Part shown: piece by piece, positions 10,737 through 19,930 of the stretch
How the letters are laid out: each line of letters starts with the position of its first letter
Position numbering within the stretch: position 1 is the stretch's first letter
Source: Shewanella benthica KT99
Lineage (GTDB): Bacteria > Pseudomonadota > Gammaproteobacteria > Enterobacterales > Shewanellaceae
DNA length: 56,418 bases
Assembly: GCF_000172075.1 (NCBI RefSeq)
Contig: NZ_ABIC01000028.1
Span: forward strand, 1-56,418
Direction: 5' to 3'
Position numbers and translations under genes: made by a program
Notes under the pieces: generated by a model
What the model was told of the DNA's origin: nothing
Database searches by the model: none
The model's input: only the letters and a program-made list of their open reading frames with translations

Positions 10737-12281
10737 CTAAGAACTCCAGTTGTTTTTGCGGGCATCTTTCAAGAAAGATATGATAATCATGATATTGATA
10801 ATAATCAGTGGCGCACCACCGGCAATAATCGCCGTCTGTAGAGGCTTTAGTCCACCCAATGACAACAGCACGATACCTATGACGCCTACCAGTACAGACC
10901 AACCCACACGAACCCAGATAGGGGGCTCGTTGTCCGCATCGACGCCCTTACAGGTAGACATAGCCAAGGTGTAAGAACAGGCATTGATCAGGGTGACAGT
11001 TGCGAGGAAACATAAGATGAAGAATCCCCACATGGTGATAGTGCTGTACGGTAGCGCTGCCCAGGTCTCGATAATCGCTCTGGGAGCACCATGGTCAGCA
11101 ATAAGTTGAGGCATGTTGATGATATTTTCATTCATCAGGTTCACGGTGTTACTACCCAGAATGGTCCAAAGGAACCAGGTAGAAGCAGTCAAACCACCCA
11201 CCATTGTCAGACAAAGCTCACGCACGGTACGGCCACGAGAGATCTTAGCCAGGAAGATACACATCTGGATACCGTATACGACCCACCAAGCCCAGTAGAA
11301 CACGGTCCAATCTTGCGGCCAGCTACCTTCACTGATAGAACTGGTATAGAACAACATGCGAGGCAGTAGGTCCAACATGACACCCACAGACTCGGTGAAG
11401 TAGTTAACCGTGAAGCTGGTTGCACCGATAAGGAACACCCACACAAGCATGATGATACTCAGGTAGCTACGCAGATCGCTGGCAAGCTTAATACCCTTAG
11501 TCAGACCGAAGGCTACACACACAGCGTTGAAGATAATCCATGCTGAAATAACGATGGTATCGACTGCGGGGGTGCGTGGAATATCGAACAACCATTGGAT
11601 ACACTCAGTCACTAGAGGTGTCGCCAAACCTAGGCTGGTTCCCATAGCAAGGATAAGCGCTACAACATAGATATTATCGATAATAGTGCCGATAATACCT
11701 TTATGATACTTACCCAAAATCGGCTCTAATGTGCCACTGGGACGAACCACATCCATCTTCTTAACATAAAGGAAGTAACCCAAAGCAACGGTGAAGAAAC
11801 CGTAACCCATCCAAGGCAGAGGTCCCCAATGGAACAAGCTGTAGGCGAGTCCCAACTCTTTAGCAGGAACCGAGAGGGATTCGAGCTCGAAAGGAGGATA
11901 AGTCACATAGTAGAAGATTTCTAATGACCCCCAGTACAGTACAGCCGCCGAGGTACAGGAGGCAAACATCAAGAAGATCCAACTTCCGGTACTAAACTCA
12001 GGTTTTTCCTGACCTAAGCGGTTATTAGCATATGGTCCCCATACCAGCCAGGCCCAACCCGCAGCCATAAAGATCATGTACCACTCAAACGCCCAACCCC
12101 ATGTGTGGGTCAAATAGTGAAATACATTATTAATCACCATATTAGCCGCATCCAGGTCTCTTACAGTCCAGTAAGACAGCAATATGACGGCAATCAATGA
12201 AGGAAAAAATATTTTAGGGTCAATTGTGACCTTTCTCTTCTTTCCCGCGGTGACATCTACATCCAGAGTTTTTTCATTCAT
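10737..12281 (-). CDS. caiT: L-carnitine/gamma-butyrobetaine antiporter
   Basis: This 514-residue BCCT-family exchanger in the inner membrane takes up L-carnitine against gamma-butyrobetaine without ion coupling. About twelve hydrophobic helices are visible. The aromatic substrate-site helix reads [10 protein letters not shown], matching the tryptophan box of CaiT, and [19 protein letters not shown] is kept. The start at 12281 is chosen because GAGGGAG lies 9 bases upstream; an ATG 9 bases earlier is too close to that site. The N-terminus is about 10 residues longer than in E. coli, with the Met-for-Na+ signature not examined. It is the first gene of the cai operon. Confidence 0.97.
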   Translation of the reverse strand: MNEKTLDVDVTAGKKRKVTIDPKIFFPSLIAVILLSYWTVRDLDAANMVINNVFHYLTHTWGWAFEWYMIFMAAGWAWLVWGPYANNRLGQEKPEFSTGSWIFLMFASCTSAAVLYWGSLEIFYYVTYPPFELESLSVPAKELGLAYSLFHWGPLPWMGYGFFTVALGYFLYVKKMDVVRPSGTLEPILGKYHKGIIGTIIDNIYVVALILAMGTSLGLATPLVTECIQWLFDIPRTPAVDTIVISAWIIFNAVCVAFGLTKGIKLASDLRSYLSIIMLVWVFLIGATSFTVNYFTESVGVMLDLLPRMLFYTSSISEGSWPQDWTVFYWAWWVVYGIQMCIFLAKISRGRTVRELCLTMVGGLTASTWFLWTILGSNTVNLMNENIINMPQLIADHGAPRAIIETWAALPYSTITMWGFFILCFLATVTLINACSYTLAMSTCKGVDADNEPPIWVRVGWSVLVGVIGIVLLSLGGLKPLQTAIIAGGAPLIIINIMIIISFLKDARKNNWSS

Positions 12282-12568
12282 CTTATACATCTCCCTCTTT
12301 ATTTTAGGAGGATAATAATTAAGGTTTCGAAGTTGTTTAAATCTATACACTTATCAAACTTAGTATTGCCTTGATAGTCAGAAGCTTTAACCTTTGACTA
12401 TAAATCATAATGTTAAGATTGGTTAAAAGTATAAAAAACAACTAACACGCCTTTTCATTTTCTTATCAACACAACGAATAATAAATAATAAATAATGAAT
12501 AACGATGATTTATTAATTAATACTCCTTGATTGACGAAAGAATAATGCATGCCCTGAACATCTTATTC

Positions 12569-12584
12569 AGTGATCGTTATCACG
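12569..12584. promoter_or_regulatory. CRP-like site 1 upstream of caiT
   Basis: AGTGA-TCGTTA-TCACG matches the TGTGA-N6-TCACA consensus at 8 of 10 positions. It also lies inside a perfect 7-bp palindrome (TGATCGT, spacer TATC, ACGATCA, 12571-12588). Carnitine genes in E. coli are CRP-dependent. Confidence 0.55.
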
Positions 12585-12629
12585 ATCATTTGAAATAGAA
12601 AAAAAACGAAAAAACCATTCGTAAAATAG

Positions 12630-12645
12630 TGTTATTCCCATCACA
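12630..12645. promoter_or_regulatory. CRP-like site 2 upstream of caiT
   Basis: TGTTA-TTCCCA-TCACA matches the CRP consensus at 9 of 10 positions and lies about 60 bases from site 1, close to six helical turns. The pair could serve the divergent caiT and fixA promoters. Confidence 0.5.
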
Positions 12646-12970
12646 AAACAGGGGGTGCAAATGAGATTGAAAGGAGATATAACAAAGCTATAATACAGCA
12701 GTTAACCACTAGAAAATAGAAGAATGAGAAACGTGCAACATATTGTTTAAAATAGATATATTAAACCGAAATCGATTTAATAACTAATTAAAAACAGTGT
12801 CATAAAACTACCGATAACACCTAAAAACCATCCTAGTAAATAGTATTTCTAATGGCCGAGTTAGCTCTACTAATAAAGAATTTTAGCCGTACTAATATTA
12901 CTATTAGGGACGCTAAACATATACAATAAAAGCATTGAAAAAGACATCATTAGTAGGGCTAACATCATTA

Positions 12971-13944
12971 CATGCTTATGTACCTCACTCAGTACGAATG
13001 TACAGGCGCATGAATTATTGCCAGATTTAACCGCCTATTAGGGATTTCTTTTTCCATTTTTCTTCGGTTAAACCGATAACAGAACTCACTAAGGTATTCT
13101 TGAAGGTATTTTCCCGAAACTCCATGAAATGTGCCGAGTAAAAAGGCTTTTAAGTTACCTATTGCAATATGAACCCAAGGCAACCATTCGTCGACCAACT
13201 CACTCGGTGTAACCCTAGCTTCATGCTGTTGAGTGTTATCTATGATATTCAAAGCGGCTAGTCCGTCAGTATGAACTTCTTGCTGTGCATTTAAGTGCCT
13301 AGCAACAAAATCGTTAACGGCTTCATGACAAACACTGTCGACGGCCTGCATAGCGATAAATCCCGCGCGTTTCCCTTTGCTTTCAACAGCAATTAACACA
13401 GGTGTTTTCCCTGCGGCTCCACGTCCGCGTTTACCTTTTCTCTTTCCCCCAACGAAGGCATCATCAATTTCAATGAGACCTGAAAGCCTATATAGACTGT
13501 CTCTATGACCCATTGCCGTTCTCAACTTGCTCAATATTAAGCGTGCCGTTCGCCAATTAACCTCAATGAGTTTACTGAGCCTCAATGCTGAAATGCTGCC
13601 TTTATCTGAGCCTAGAAAGTAGATGGCCCAAAACCACTTCGCTAAGGGAATACGGCTACCATGGAATACAGTATCTGCGGTGACAGATGTTTGTTTATGA
13701 CACTGACTACATTCATAGACATCACGAGTAGTGAGCTGATAACTATGCTCACAACTGCACCTAGGACAAATAAAACCAGTAGGCCATCTGATGTGCTTTA
13801 GGTGGTTTAAACAATCAATTTCAGAACCAAACTGGCGTTGCCATTCAAAAAAACTAGCTTCAGGCGTTTTCATCGTCAATCTCACTTCTAGTCGTGATTT
13901 ATACAATAAGAATAGACTGAAACTGACTCATATGCAGAGGCATG
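12971..13944 (-). mobile_element. IS1595-family element, copy 1 (full length)
   Basis: The element is bounded by CATGC...GCATG ends and carries one transposase gene. The 8 bases outside are CATCATTA on the left and TATCATTA on the right, so 7 of 8 match as expected for the 8-bp target duplication of this family. It sits between caiT and fixA. Confidence 0.88.
12989..13873 (-). CDS. IS1595-family transposase
   Basis: This 294-residue protein starts MKTPEASFFEWQRQFG; an earlier ATG at 13906 adds 11 unlikely residues. It has an N-terminal zinc ribbon with two Cys pairs (CPRC and CSQC, about residues 38-65) and the IS1595 DDE-type catalytic domain: Asp in IEIDDAFVGG, Asp in VHTDGLAAL, and the C-terminal block FLLGTFHGVSGKYLQEYLSEFCYRFNRR with its acidic residue. 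It appears intact and is the only one of the three copies here that is. Confidence 0.92.
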   Translation of the reverse strand: MKTPEASFFEWQRQFGSEIDCLNHLKHIRWPTGFICPRCSCEHSYQLTTRDVYECSQCHKQTSVTADTVFHGSRIPLAKWFWAIYFLGSDKGSISALRLSKLIEVNWRTARLILSKLRTAMGHRDSLYRLSGLIEIDDAFVGGKRKGKRGRGAAGKTPVLIAVESKGKRAGFIAMQAVDSVCHEAVNDFVARHLNAQQEVHTDGLAALNIIDNTQQHEARVTPSELVDEWLPWVHIAIGNLKAFLLGTFHGVSGKYLQEYLSEFCYRFNRRKMEKEIPNRRLNLAIIHAPVHSY

Positions 13945-14366
13945 TATCATTATTTCACCAGCTGAAACACCTTGTATTTTAAGAGGTAAAACACCAGGCC
14001 AATGCAGGGCATTAGAACGACTAATATTAACGTTAGAAACACTAACAGGACACTCTTAATAAGTGTGACCCGTCTAACATTAGCGATAATAATTCTAGTC
14101 ATATAATTGAACAGTCTACTAAATCAACGTGCATTAATAAAACAATATACTTTTAAACTATAGGCCACAGAGACATTACAGTCGCTATAAATGAATTATT
14201 TACAACACCAAGAGATAACGTTATTGGTACACCGGATTGGCAACAAATAATAAGTATGCAGCGGTTTTACCGTCAAAACATTATCTGATGGTTGTATAGG
14301 TGAATTCATAGAGAATATAGCCATATATCAAATTTAGAAGTATGTAATATCTAAACTGGAGAAATA
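13945..14366 (+). promoter_or_regulatory. fixA upstream region
   Basis: About 420 bases between the IS1595 right end and fixA hold no gene. They must contain the fix promoter unless transcription starts in the IS. The only CRP-like hint is a weak half site (TGTGACCCGTCTAACA, about 14066-14081). A GGAG motif lies 7 bases before the fixA ATG. Confidence 0.5.
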
Positions 14367-15140
14367 ATGAAAATTATTACGTGTTACAAATTAGTTCCTG
14401 AAGAGCAAGATATCGCGGTGAAAGCCGACGCTAGTCTTGACACGAGCAAAGCCGCGCCGAAGATCAGTCAATTTGATCTCAATGCGATAGAAACTGCGGT
14501 AGAGATCAAAGCCCTCGTAGGTGAATGCAAGATCACCGCCTTAAGCATTGGCGGTAAGGCTTTGGACAATCCCAAAGCACGTAAAGACATCCTCTCTCGC
14601 GGACCCGATGATCTGACTGTGGTTGTTGACGAGAAATTTGAACAGGCTCTACCCCATCAAACGGCTCGGGTACTAGCTGCGGCTGCACAGAAAACAGGTT
14701 TCGACCTGATTATTTGTGGTGATGGTTCTGGTGATCTCTACGCACAACAAGTGGGTCTACAGCTTGGTGAGTTACTGGAAGTCGCTACAATCAACGCCGT
14801 CAGCAAAATTGTTTCGGCCCAAGACGGTAAAATTACTGTTGAAAGAGCGTTAGACGATGAAGTTGAAGTTTTGGAGATCACTTTACCTGCTGTTATCTCC
14901 GTTTCAGCCGACATCAACGAACCTTCTATCCCATCGATGAAGACCATTTTGGCCGCCGCCAGAAAGCCGGTCACTAAATTAAGTGTCGAAGATATCGAGC
15001 TTGCTGAAATTCCGGTCCTGGTCGAATCGGTTTCAGTACTTGCGCCAGAACATACCGAGCGTAAGCAGATAATTATTCACGGCGATGATGAAGCACAAAT
15101 CGCTGAATTTGCAGAACACCTGCGCAAAGCACTTAAGTAA
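14367..15140 (+). CDS. fixA: Electron transfer flavoprotein beta-type subunit FixA
   Basis: This 257-residue protein (E. coli FixA 256) belongs to the ETF beta family. It starts [16 protein letters not shown] and keeps [16 protein letters not shown], the [20 protein letters not shown] block and the [15 protein letters not shown] tail ([17 protein letters not shown]). With FixB it forms an ETF heterodimer proposed to pass electrons to CaiA. A GGAG site is 7 bases upstream. It opens the fixABCX operon, divergent from caiT. Confidence 0.97.
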   Translation: MKIITCYKLVPEEQDIAVKADASLDTSKAAPKISQFDLNAIETAVEIKALVGECKITALSIGGKALDNPKARKDILSRGPDDLTVVVDEKFEQALPHQTARVLAAAAQKTGFDLIICGDGSGDLYAQQVGLQLGELLEVATINAVSKIVSAQDGKITVERALDDEVEVLEITLPAVISVSADINEPSIPSMKTILAAARKPVTKLSVEDIELAEIPVLVESVSVLAPEHTERKQIIIHGDDEAQIAEFAEHLRKALK

Positions 15141-15150
15141 GGGGAAAATG

Positions 15151-16098
15151 ATGAGCAAACTGTCTAATGTATGGGTATTTAGTGATATCGCTTCCCGTTT
15201 ACCTGAAGTTATCGCCGGCGGTGTTCAGCTAGGCGAAAAAGTGTCGGCTTTCGTACTGGGTTCTGAAGATGACATCACCAAGGCATACTCATTGGGTGCA
15301 ACCCATGTGTATTACCTGGGTGAAAAAGACACCAGCAAGATCATTGAAGATTATGCAGAAACTATGGCCCATGCTATCTCTAATGGCGACAGCAACACCT
15401 TAATGCTGTTAGGTGCAACCAAACGTGGTAAAGCACTGGCTGCAAAATTAGGTGTACAACTTAAAGCTGGTGTTATCAACGACGCCTCTGAAGTCTCTGT
15501 CGCTGATGGTGATGGTGTAACAGCCAAGCATATGGTTTACGGCGGCCTGGCTATCGGTGAAGAAAAAATTCTATCGCCAATCGCGCTTGTCACTATAGGA
15601 AATGGCATATTCGAAGCCGCGCAAGCCGACAGCTCGAAAACCGGTGAAGCGATTTCGGTTTCATTCATCGAACCTAAATCCTCGATCAAGTGCATCGAGC
15701 GCCGCGCTAAGCAAGGCAAAAGCGTAGACCTGGGTAAAGCAAAACGCGTCATTGCTATCGGTAGCGGTATCGGCAAGCAAGAAAATCTTCAGATGGTTGC
15801 CGAACTAGGTGCGATACTTGGTGCAGAACTGGGTTGTTCTCGCCCGATCGCAGAAACAGAAAAGTGGATGGAACGCGAGCGTTACATCGGTGTTTCCGGA
15901 GTCATGCTAAAACCTGATCTATATCTGGCTCTGGGCATCTCTGGACAGATCCAACACATGGTAGGCGCATTGAGTTCAAAGACTATTCTTGCGGTAAACA
16001 AAGATAAGAATGCCCCAATCTTCCAATATGCAGACTACGGAATTGTCGGCGACCTGAACAAGGTTGTACCGGCACTGATCAGCGCCTTTAAAGGTTAA
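15151..16098 (+). CDS. fixB: Electron transfer flavoprotein alpha-type subunit FixB
   Basis: This 315-residue ETF alpha family protein starts MSKLSNVWVFSDIASRLPE, matching the E. coli N-terminus; the ATG at 15151 sits 7 bases after GGGG, and the ATG at 15148 is an alternative. Its C-terminal FAD-binding domain contains the family block IGSGIGKQENLQMVAELGA, CSRPIAETEKWMERERYIG and LALGISGQIQHMVG...NKDKNAPIFQYADYGIVGD. The gap to fixA is ten bases, so translation is probably coupled. Confidence 0.97.
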   Translation: MSKLSNVWVFSDIASRLPEVIAGGVQLGEKVSAFVLGSEDDITKAYSLGATHVYYLGEKDTSKIIEDYAETMAHAISNGDSNTLMLLGATKRGKALAAKLGVQLKAGVINDASEVSVADGDGVTAKHMVYGGLAIGEEKILSPIALVTIGNGIFEAAQADSSKTGEAISVSFIEPKSSIKCIERRAKQGKSVDLGKAKRVIAIGSGIGKQENLQMVAELGAILGAELGCSRPIAETEKWMERERYIGVSGVMLKPDLYLALGISGQIQHMVGALSSKTILAVNKDKNAPIFQYADYGIVGDLNKVVPALISAFKG

Positions 16099-16130
16099 TT
16101 GAAGATCGGGTCGTATTTATCTCCCCACGT

Positions 16131-16158
16131 AACATCGGGCACCAATAAGCCCGGTGTT
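16131..16158 (+). promoter_or_regulatory. Stem-loop between fixB and fixC
   Basis: AACATCGGGC and GCCCGGTGTT pair over 10 bp with one G-T wobble around an 8-base loop. No T run follows, so it may mark mRNA processing or set different levels of FixAB and FixCX. Confidence 0.6.
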
Positions 16159-16189
16159 AAAACTCAAATTATGTGAAGAGTAAATTTGT

Positions 16190-17482
16190 ATGTCAGAAGA
16201 AGCATTTGACGCGATTATCGTAGGTGCAGGGCTTGCTGGATGCGTTGCCGCTTATGTGTTAGCAAAAGAGGGAGCGGATGTTCTCGTTATTGAGCGCGGT
16301 AATTTTGCTGGTAGCAAAAATATGACGGGTGGCCGACTCTATGCTCATAGCCTGGAGAAAATTATTCCCGGCTTTGCTAAAGAAGCCCCATTAGAAAGAA
16401 AAGTCACTAAAGAGAAAATCACCTTCCTGACCGATGATACCGGCGTCACCCTAGACTACCATAATGGCCGGGCGCAAACATCGGTTCAAGAATCATATAC
16501 CGTATTAAGAGGTGACTTTGACCAATGGTTGATGGGGAAAGCCGAAGAGGTTGGTGCCCAGTTTATTACCGGTATTCGTGTCGATGAGCTCATTACTAAA
16601 GACGGTAAAGTCGTAGGCGTTCGAGCCGACGGTGATGAGCTGATGGCTAAGTCAGTTATTCTGGCCGAAGGGGTTAATCCCGTGCTGGCGGAAAAGTTAG
16701 GCATGGTAAAGCCTAAGGTAAACGCAGACGTGATGGCCGTGGGTGTCAAAGAATTAATTGAACTACCGAAAGAAGTCATTCAGGACAGATTTAATCTCTC
16801 TGATAATGAAGGTGCGGCATGGTTATTCGCCGGCTCGCCATCAAATGGTCTGATGGGTGGCGGCTTTATCTACACCAATAAAACCAGCATATCGTTGGGT
16901 ATCGTTTGCGGATTACACGACATAGGCAGTTCAGATAAAACCGTTCCTCAGATGCTGGAAGATTTCAAAAATCACTCAATGATTAAGCCACTAATCGAAG
17001 GCGGCAAGTTACTCGAGTATTCGGGTCATGTGGTACCAGAAGCGGGCTTTAATATGGTGCCAAAACTGGTCGATGATGGCGTACTGATCACCGGAGATGC
17101 GGCGGGTTTCTGCTTAAACATCGGCTATACCGTTCGCGGAATGGATCTTGCCATCGCTTCTGGCGAAGCTGCAGCGAAAGCCGTGTTAGCGGCACGCGCA
17201 GCAGGTGATTTCAGTGCTGAAGGTTTATCTTTATATCAGACTCTTTTGGAAGACAGCTTCCTGATGAAAGATCTGAAACTGTATAAGAAGCTGCCTGCAT
17301 TTATGGAAACACCACGGATCTTCAATCAGTATCCGAAAATGGTTGCCGACATAATGGAAAGTCTGTTCACAGTAGATGGCAGCGCATCACAACCACTACG
17401 TAAGACCATCATGAAACATTGTAAAGAGGTGGGTTACATGAACTTACTTAAAGATGGCATCAAAGGAGTCACTTCAATATGA
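16190..17482 (+). CDS. fixC: FixC, ETF-quinone oxidoreductase-like flavoprotein
   Basis: This 430-residue FAD protein (E. coli FixC 428) has an N-terminal dinucleotide-binding motif (IVGAGLAGCVAAYVLAKEG), ERGNFAGSKNMTGGRLYAHS, and the second FAD motif VLITGDAAGFCLN...GMDLAIASGEAA. It resembles ETF:ubiquinone oxidoreductase without the C-terminal iron-sulphur domain, which FixX supplies separately. Its stop overlaps the fixX start (ATGA), so the two are translationally coupled. Confidence 0.97.
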   Translation: MSEEAFDAIIVGAGLAGCVAAYVLAKEGADVLVIERGNFAGSKNMTGGRLYAHSLEKIIPGFAKEAPLERKVTKEKITFLTDDTGVTLDYHNGRAQTSVQESYTVLRGDFDQWLMGKAEEVGAQFITGIRVDELITKDGKVVGVRADGDELMAKSVILAEGVNPVLAEKLGMVKPKVNADVMAVGVKELIELPKEVIQDRFNLSDNEGAAWLFAGSPSNGLMGGGFIYTNKTSISLGIVCGLHDIGSSDKTVPQMLEDFKNHSMIKPLIEGGKLLEYSGHVVPEAGFNMVPKLVDDGVLITGDAAGFCLNIGYTVRGMDLAIASGEAAAKAVLAARAAGDFSAEGLSLYQTLLEDSFLMKDLKLYKKLPAFMETPRIFNQYPKMVADIMESLFTVDGSASQPLRKTIMKHCKEVGYMNLLKDGIKGVTSI

Positions 17483-17766
17483 CCGAAACAGTCAATGTAG
17501 ACGTTAAACTTGGCGTCAATAAATTTTACGTAGATGAAGGTCATCCACATATTATTTTGAAAGATAATCCAAATATGAACGAGTATCGCAAGCTGGTAAA
17601 CGCCTGCCCTGCCGGTTTATATAAGCTTGAAGAAGACGGGTCTATCCGGTTCGATTCTGCGGGTTGTCTGGAGTGCGGTACCTGTAAATTTCTTTGTGGT
17701 GACACCATTTTAGAGAAATGGGAATATCCAAGAGGAACATTTGGCATCGAATACCGTTATGGGTAA
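17479..17766 (+). CDS. fixX: Ferredoxin-like protein FixX
   Basis: This 95-residue protein has the same length as E. coli FixX. It has the cysteine cluster NACPAGLYKLEEDG and CLECGTCKFLCG, suited to one [4Fe-4S] centre, and the C-terminal WEYPRGTFGIEYRYG. It should relay electrons between FixC and FixAB. Last gene of the operon, overlapping fixC by 4 bases. Confidence 0.97.
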   Translation: MTETVNVDVKLGVNKFYVDEGHPHIILKDNPNMNEYRKLVNACPAGLYKLEEDGSIRFDSAGCLECGTCKFLCGDTILEKWEYPRGTFGIEYRYG

Positions 17767-17986
17767 CCATATATAAACTGAATGTTTATATACCTCCTAT
17801 TTCTTGGCTCTATCACTATAGAGTCAAGATAGTGTTATCTCGATAGAAGTGATTAATTTTAAAGTAACAAAACTTATGCATTGAATATGTTCTTAGATCC
17901 CAAGGATAACCGACACACTTGGTATAGCTTGAAGAGTCAGTTGCTTATAAGCTTCAGGTTCTCACGCAATTAGCTAAGGCCGCACA
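17767..17986. other. Spacer after fixX
   Basis: About 220 bases without a gene. A pair ACTGAATG...TATCACTATAGAG does not make a convincing terminator. The left end of the first IS30 remnant probably lies near 17900-17980, but its terminal repeat is not recognisable. Confidence 0.35.
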
Positions 17987-18305
17987 ATGGCAACCCAGTA
18001 TAAGCAACTGACACTGAAAGAAAGATACCAGATAGAAACATTAAGTAAACTAGAATTTAGTGCACGTAAGATGGCTCTAAAACTTGAGCGAGGCAATAAG
18101 ACTATTGCTGAAGAGCTAGCACGGTGTCTCAAGCAGCGATATGGTACTGAAACCGCCCACCGGTTTGCAGACGAAAAACGCCGCTCAGCAGCCAAGCATT
18201 CGAAATGTACAGAGATGCATAAGAAGACTATCAATACATCTTTGTTATTAGGCTTGAGTCCTGAGCAAATAGCAGGACGAATGAAAGCTGAAGCTGGAGT
18301 AATAC
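17987..18305 (+). pseudogene. IS30-family transposase 1, N-terminal fragment
   Basis: The frame reads MATQYKQLTLKERYQIETLS with the helix-turn-helix ARKMALKLERGNKTIAEEL and the SPEQIAGRMKAE block of IS30 transposases. It is cut by the left repeat of a second IS30 copy at 18306. The C-terminal part reappears at 19364-19595, but roughly 130 residues in between are missing. Confidence 0.85.
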
Positions 18306-19363
18306 AATAAGTGCAACAGGCTGAAATTTGAATAGTGAGCCAGCTGAAGGCACAATCTAAGCTCTCACACAAAAATTAAGTCCGTTATGAATAAACTCAA
18401 CGAACAGTACCGACAGCTAACTCAAGAGCCACGATACCAGATTTCAGCCCTTCGTAAAACAGGGATGGGACTGAGAGGCATTGCCAAAGAGATCGGGGTA
18501 CATTACAGCACTGTTAGTCGGGAGCTGAATAGAAATTCACCCCCTAATGGATACTCAGGTGCTGAGGCTCACCCGCTGAGTGATATACGGAAACGAACAT
18601 CCTTAAAAGCGAACAAACGTCATAGCCACACAGATGACATCATCCGTGGCTCCGTCATTTTAGGCTGGTCTCCAGAGACTATTAGTCTGCGAATGACGGT
18701 TGAAAGTAAAGTCACAGAGACGCTTAGCCATACGACGATCTACCGACGTATTGAAGAGAATAGGTTGCAAGGTGGTCACCTGTACCGTCAGTTGCCCAGG
18801 TTTGGTAAAACACGGTGGAAGGGTGGGAAACGTAATAAAAAGCGGGAGTTAGGCTAATTCCTGATCGAGTCGATATTACAGAGCGGCCTGATATTGTGGA
18901 TGCGCGGACGCGATTAGGTGATTGGGAAGGAGACACGGTACACGGGCAGAGTGCCCACCTTGTGACACTCGTCGATCGCACAAGCCGCTTTACGCTAGCC
19001 AAACGTGTATTTAGCAAAACGAAAGAAGAAGTTGGCGATGCAATGATTGCTCTGCTGAAAACCGTTCACACGGTAAAGACAGTGACGTTAGATAATGGCG
19101 GTGAATTTGCAGGTCACGTTCGAGTGTCAAAGGCAATAGGTGCAGATATGTACTTTGCCAAGCCTTATGCCAGTTGGCAACGAGGAACCAATGAGAATAC
19201 CAATGGTCGGATCAGGCGTTTTTGGCCAAAAAAATTCGACATGGGCAAACTGACAGATGATGAAATTGAAAGAAGGATCTTGCTACTTAATTTCACGCCA
19301 AGAAAAGTATTAGGTGGCCTCACTCCATTTGAGGTCTATATGGGACAGGGTGTTGCACTTATT
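18306..19363 (+). mobile_element. IS30-family element 2, inserted in IS30 remnant 1
   Basis: Terminal repeats AATAAGTGCAAC on the left and the inverted TTGCACTTATT on the right bound a 1.06-kb element. The same repeat recurs at 24882-25815 and at 56319-56329, so this IS30 type has at least three copies here. Confidence 0.82.
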
Positions 19364-19369
19364 ACTTGA
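18387..19369 (+). pseudogene. IS30-family transposase 2, frameshifted
   Basis: The first 156 codons give the helix-turn-helix domain (GMGLRGIAKEIGVHYSTVSREL) up to GKTRWKGGKRNKK. The frame then shifts at about 18835-18850. The second part from 18856 carries the catalytic block with Asp in GDWEGDTVHG, Asp in LDNGGEFAGH and Glu in RGTNENTNGRIRRFWPKK. The stop (VALIT then TGA) uses the end of the element. One frameshift makes it inactive. Confidence 0.85.
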
Positions 19370-19595
19370 ATCCAGCGCTAAGCCTTACGCAAGTTGGCAG
19401 CGAGATTTGAATGAAAATACTAACGGACTACTGCGGCGATTTTTTCCGAAAGGAATGGCGATATGCTCATTATCAAAAGTAGAGATCAAACAGACAGAAT
19501 TTTTGATTAACATGAGACCCAGAAAAGCGTTAGACTATTTGAGCCCGTATGAGTATTTAACAGGTAAGCGTGTGTCGCTTATTGCTGAGTTCTAG
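19364..19595 (+). pseudogene. IS30-family transposase 1, C-terminal fragment
   Basis: It continues the interrupted first IS30 copy: SAKPYASWQRDLNENTNGLL, the FLINMRPRKALDYLSPYEYL block and the final VSLIAEF. Its sequence is clearly different from element 2, so the two are distinct IS30 subtypes, one nested in the other. Confidence 0.82.
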
Positions 19596-19930
19596 GCTTT
19601 GTATATTGTCTAAATCTAAATTTAAACTTAAAACACCATTGTCTTTGTTATAAATAACCTAACTACATAGTTTAAAAGTTATACAGGTAAAATGAAAATA
19701 TCGTAAAAAAATATCCAATATGAATTTAAAAGTTAAAAAGTAAGAAGAATCATTGGTTACATCACTGTTCTTAAAATGTATATATTGTAAAATTCAGCGT
19801 GGCATCATCTGAGCCGATAATAAATACAAAAATCAGTTGAATATTGATTTTTATACGCACCTGTAATATTTAGCAACGATGACAGTCGCGAATATTCTTA
19901 ACAGAACAAATAAAGTTGGTGGTTATTAGT
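19596..19930 (+). other. Upstream region of yaaU
   Basis: About 335 A/T-rich bases without a gene. It should hold the yaaU promoter because the IS30 nest separates yaaU from fixX. No operator is evident. GGTGG lies 9 bases before the ATG. Confidence 0.4.

Larger units (their letters stand above)
12282..12970. promoter_or_regulatory. caiT side of the cai/fix divergent control region
   Basis: This A/T-rich stretch of about 690 bases has no gene. It carries two CRP-like sites, listed separately, roughly 290 and 350 bases before caiT. In E. coli the cai and fix operons share one divergent region controlled by CRP, FNR and CaiF; here an IS1595 element divides it. Confidence 0.6.

Noticed and set aside
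14066..14081. Possible CRP site before fixA (TGTGACCCGTCTAACA)
   Set aside because: The second half matches at too few positions; kept only as a hint in the fixA region.
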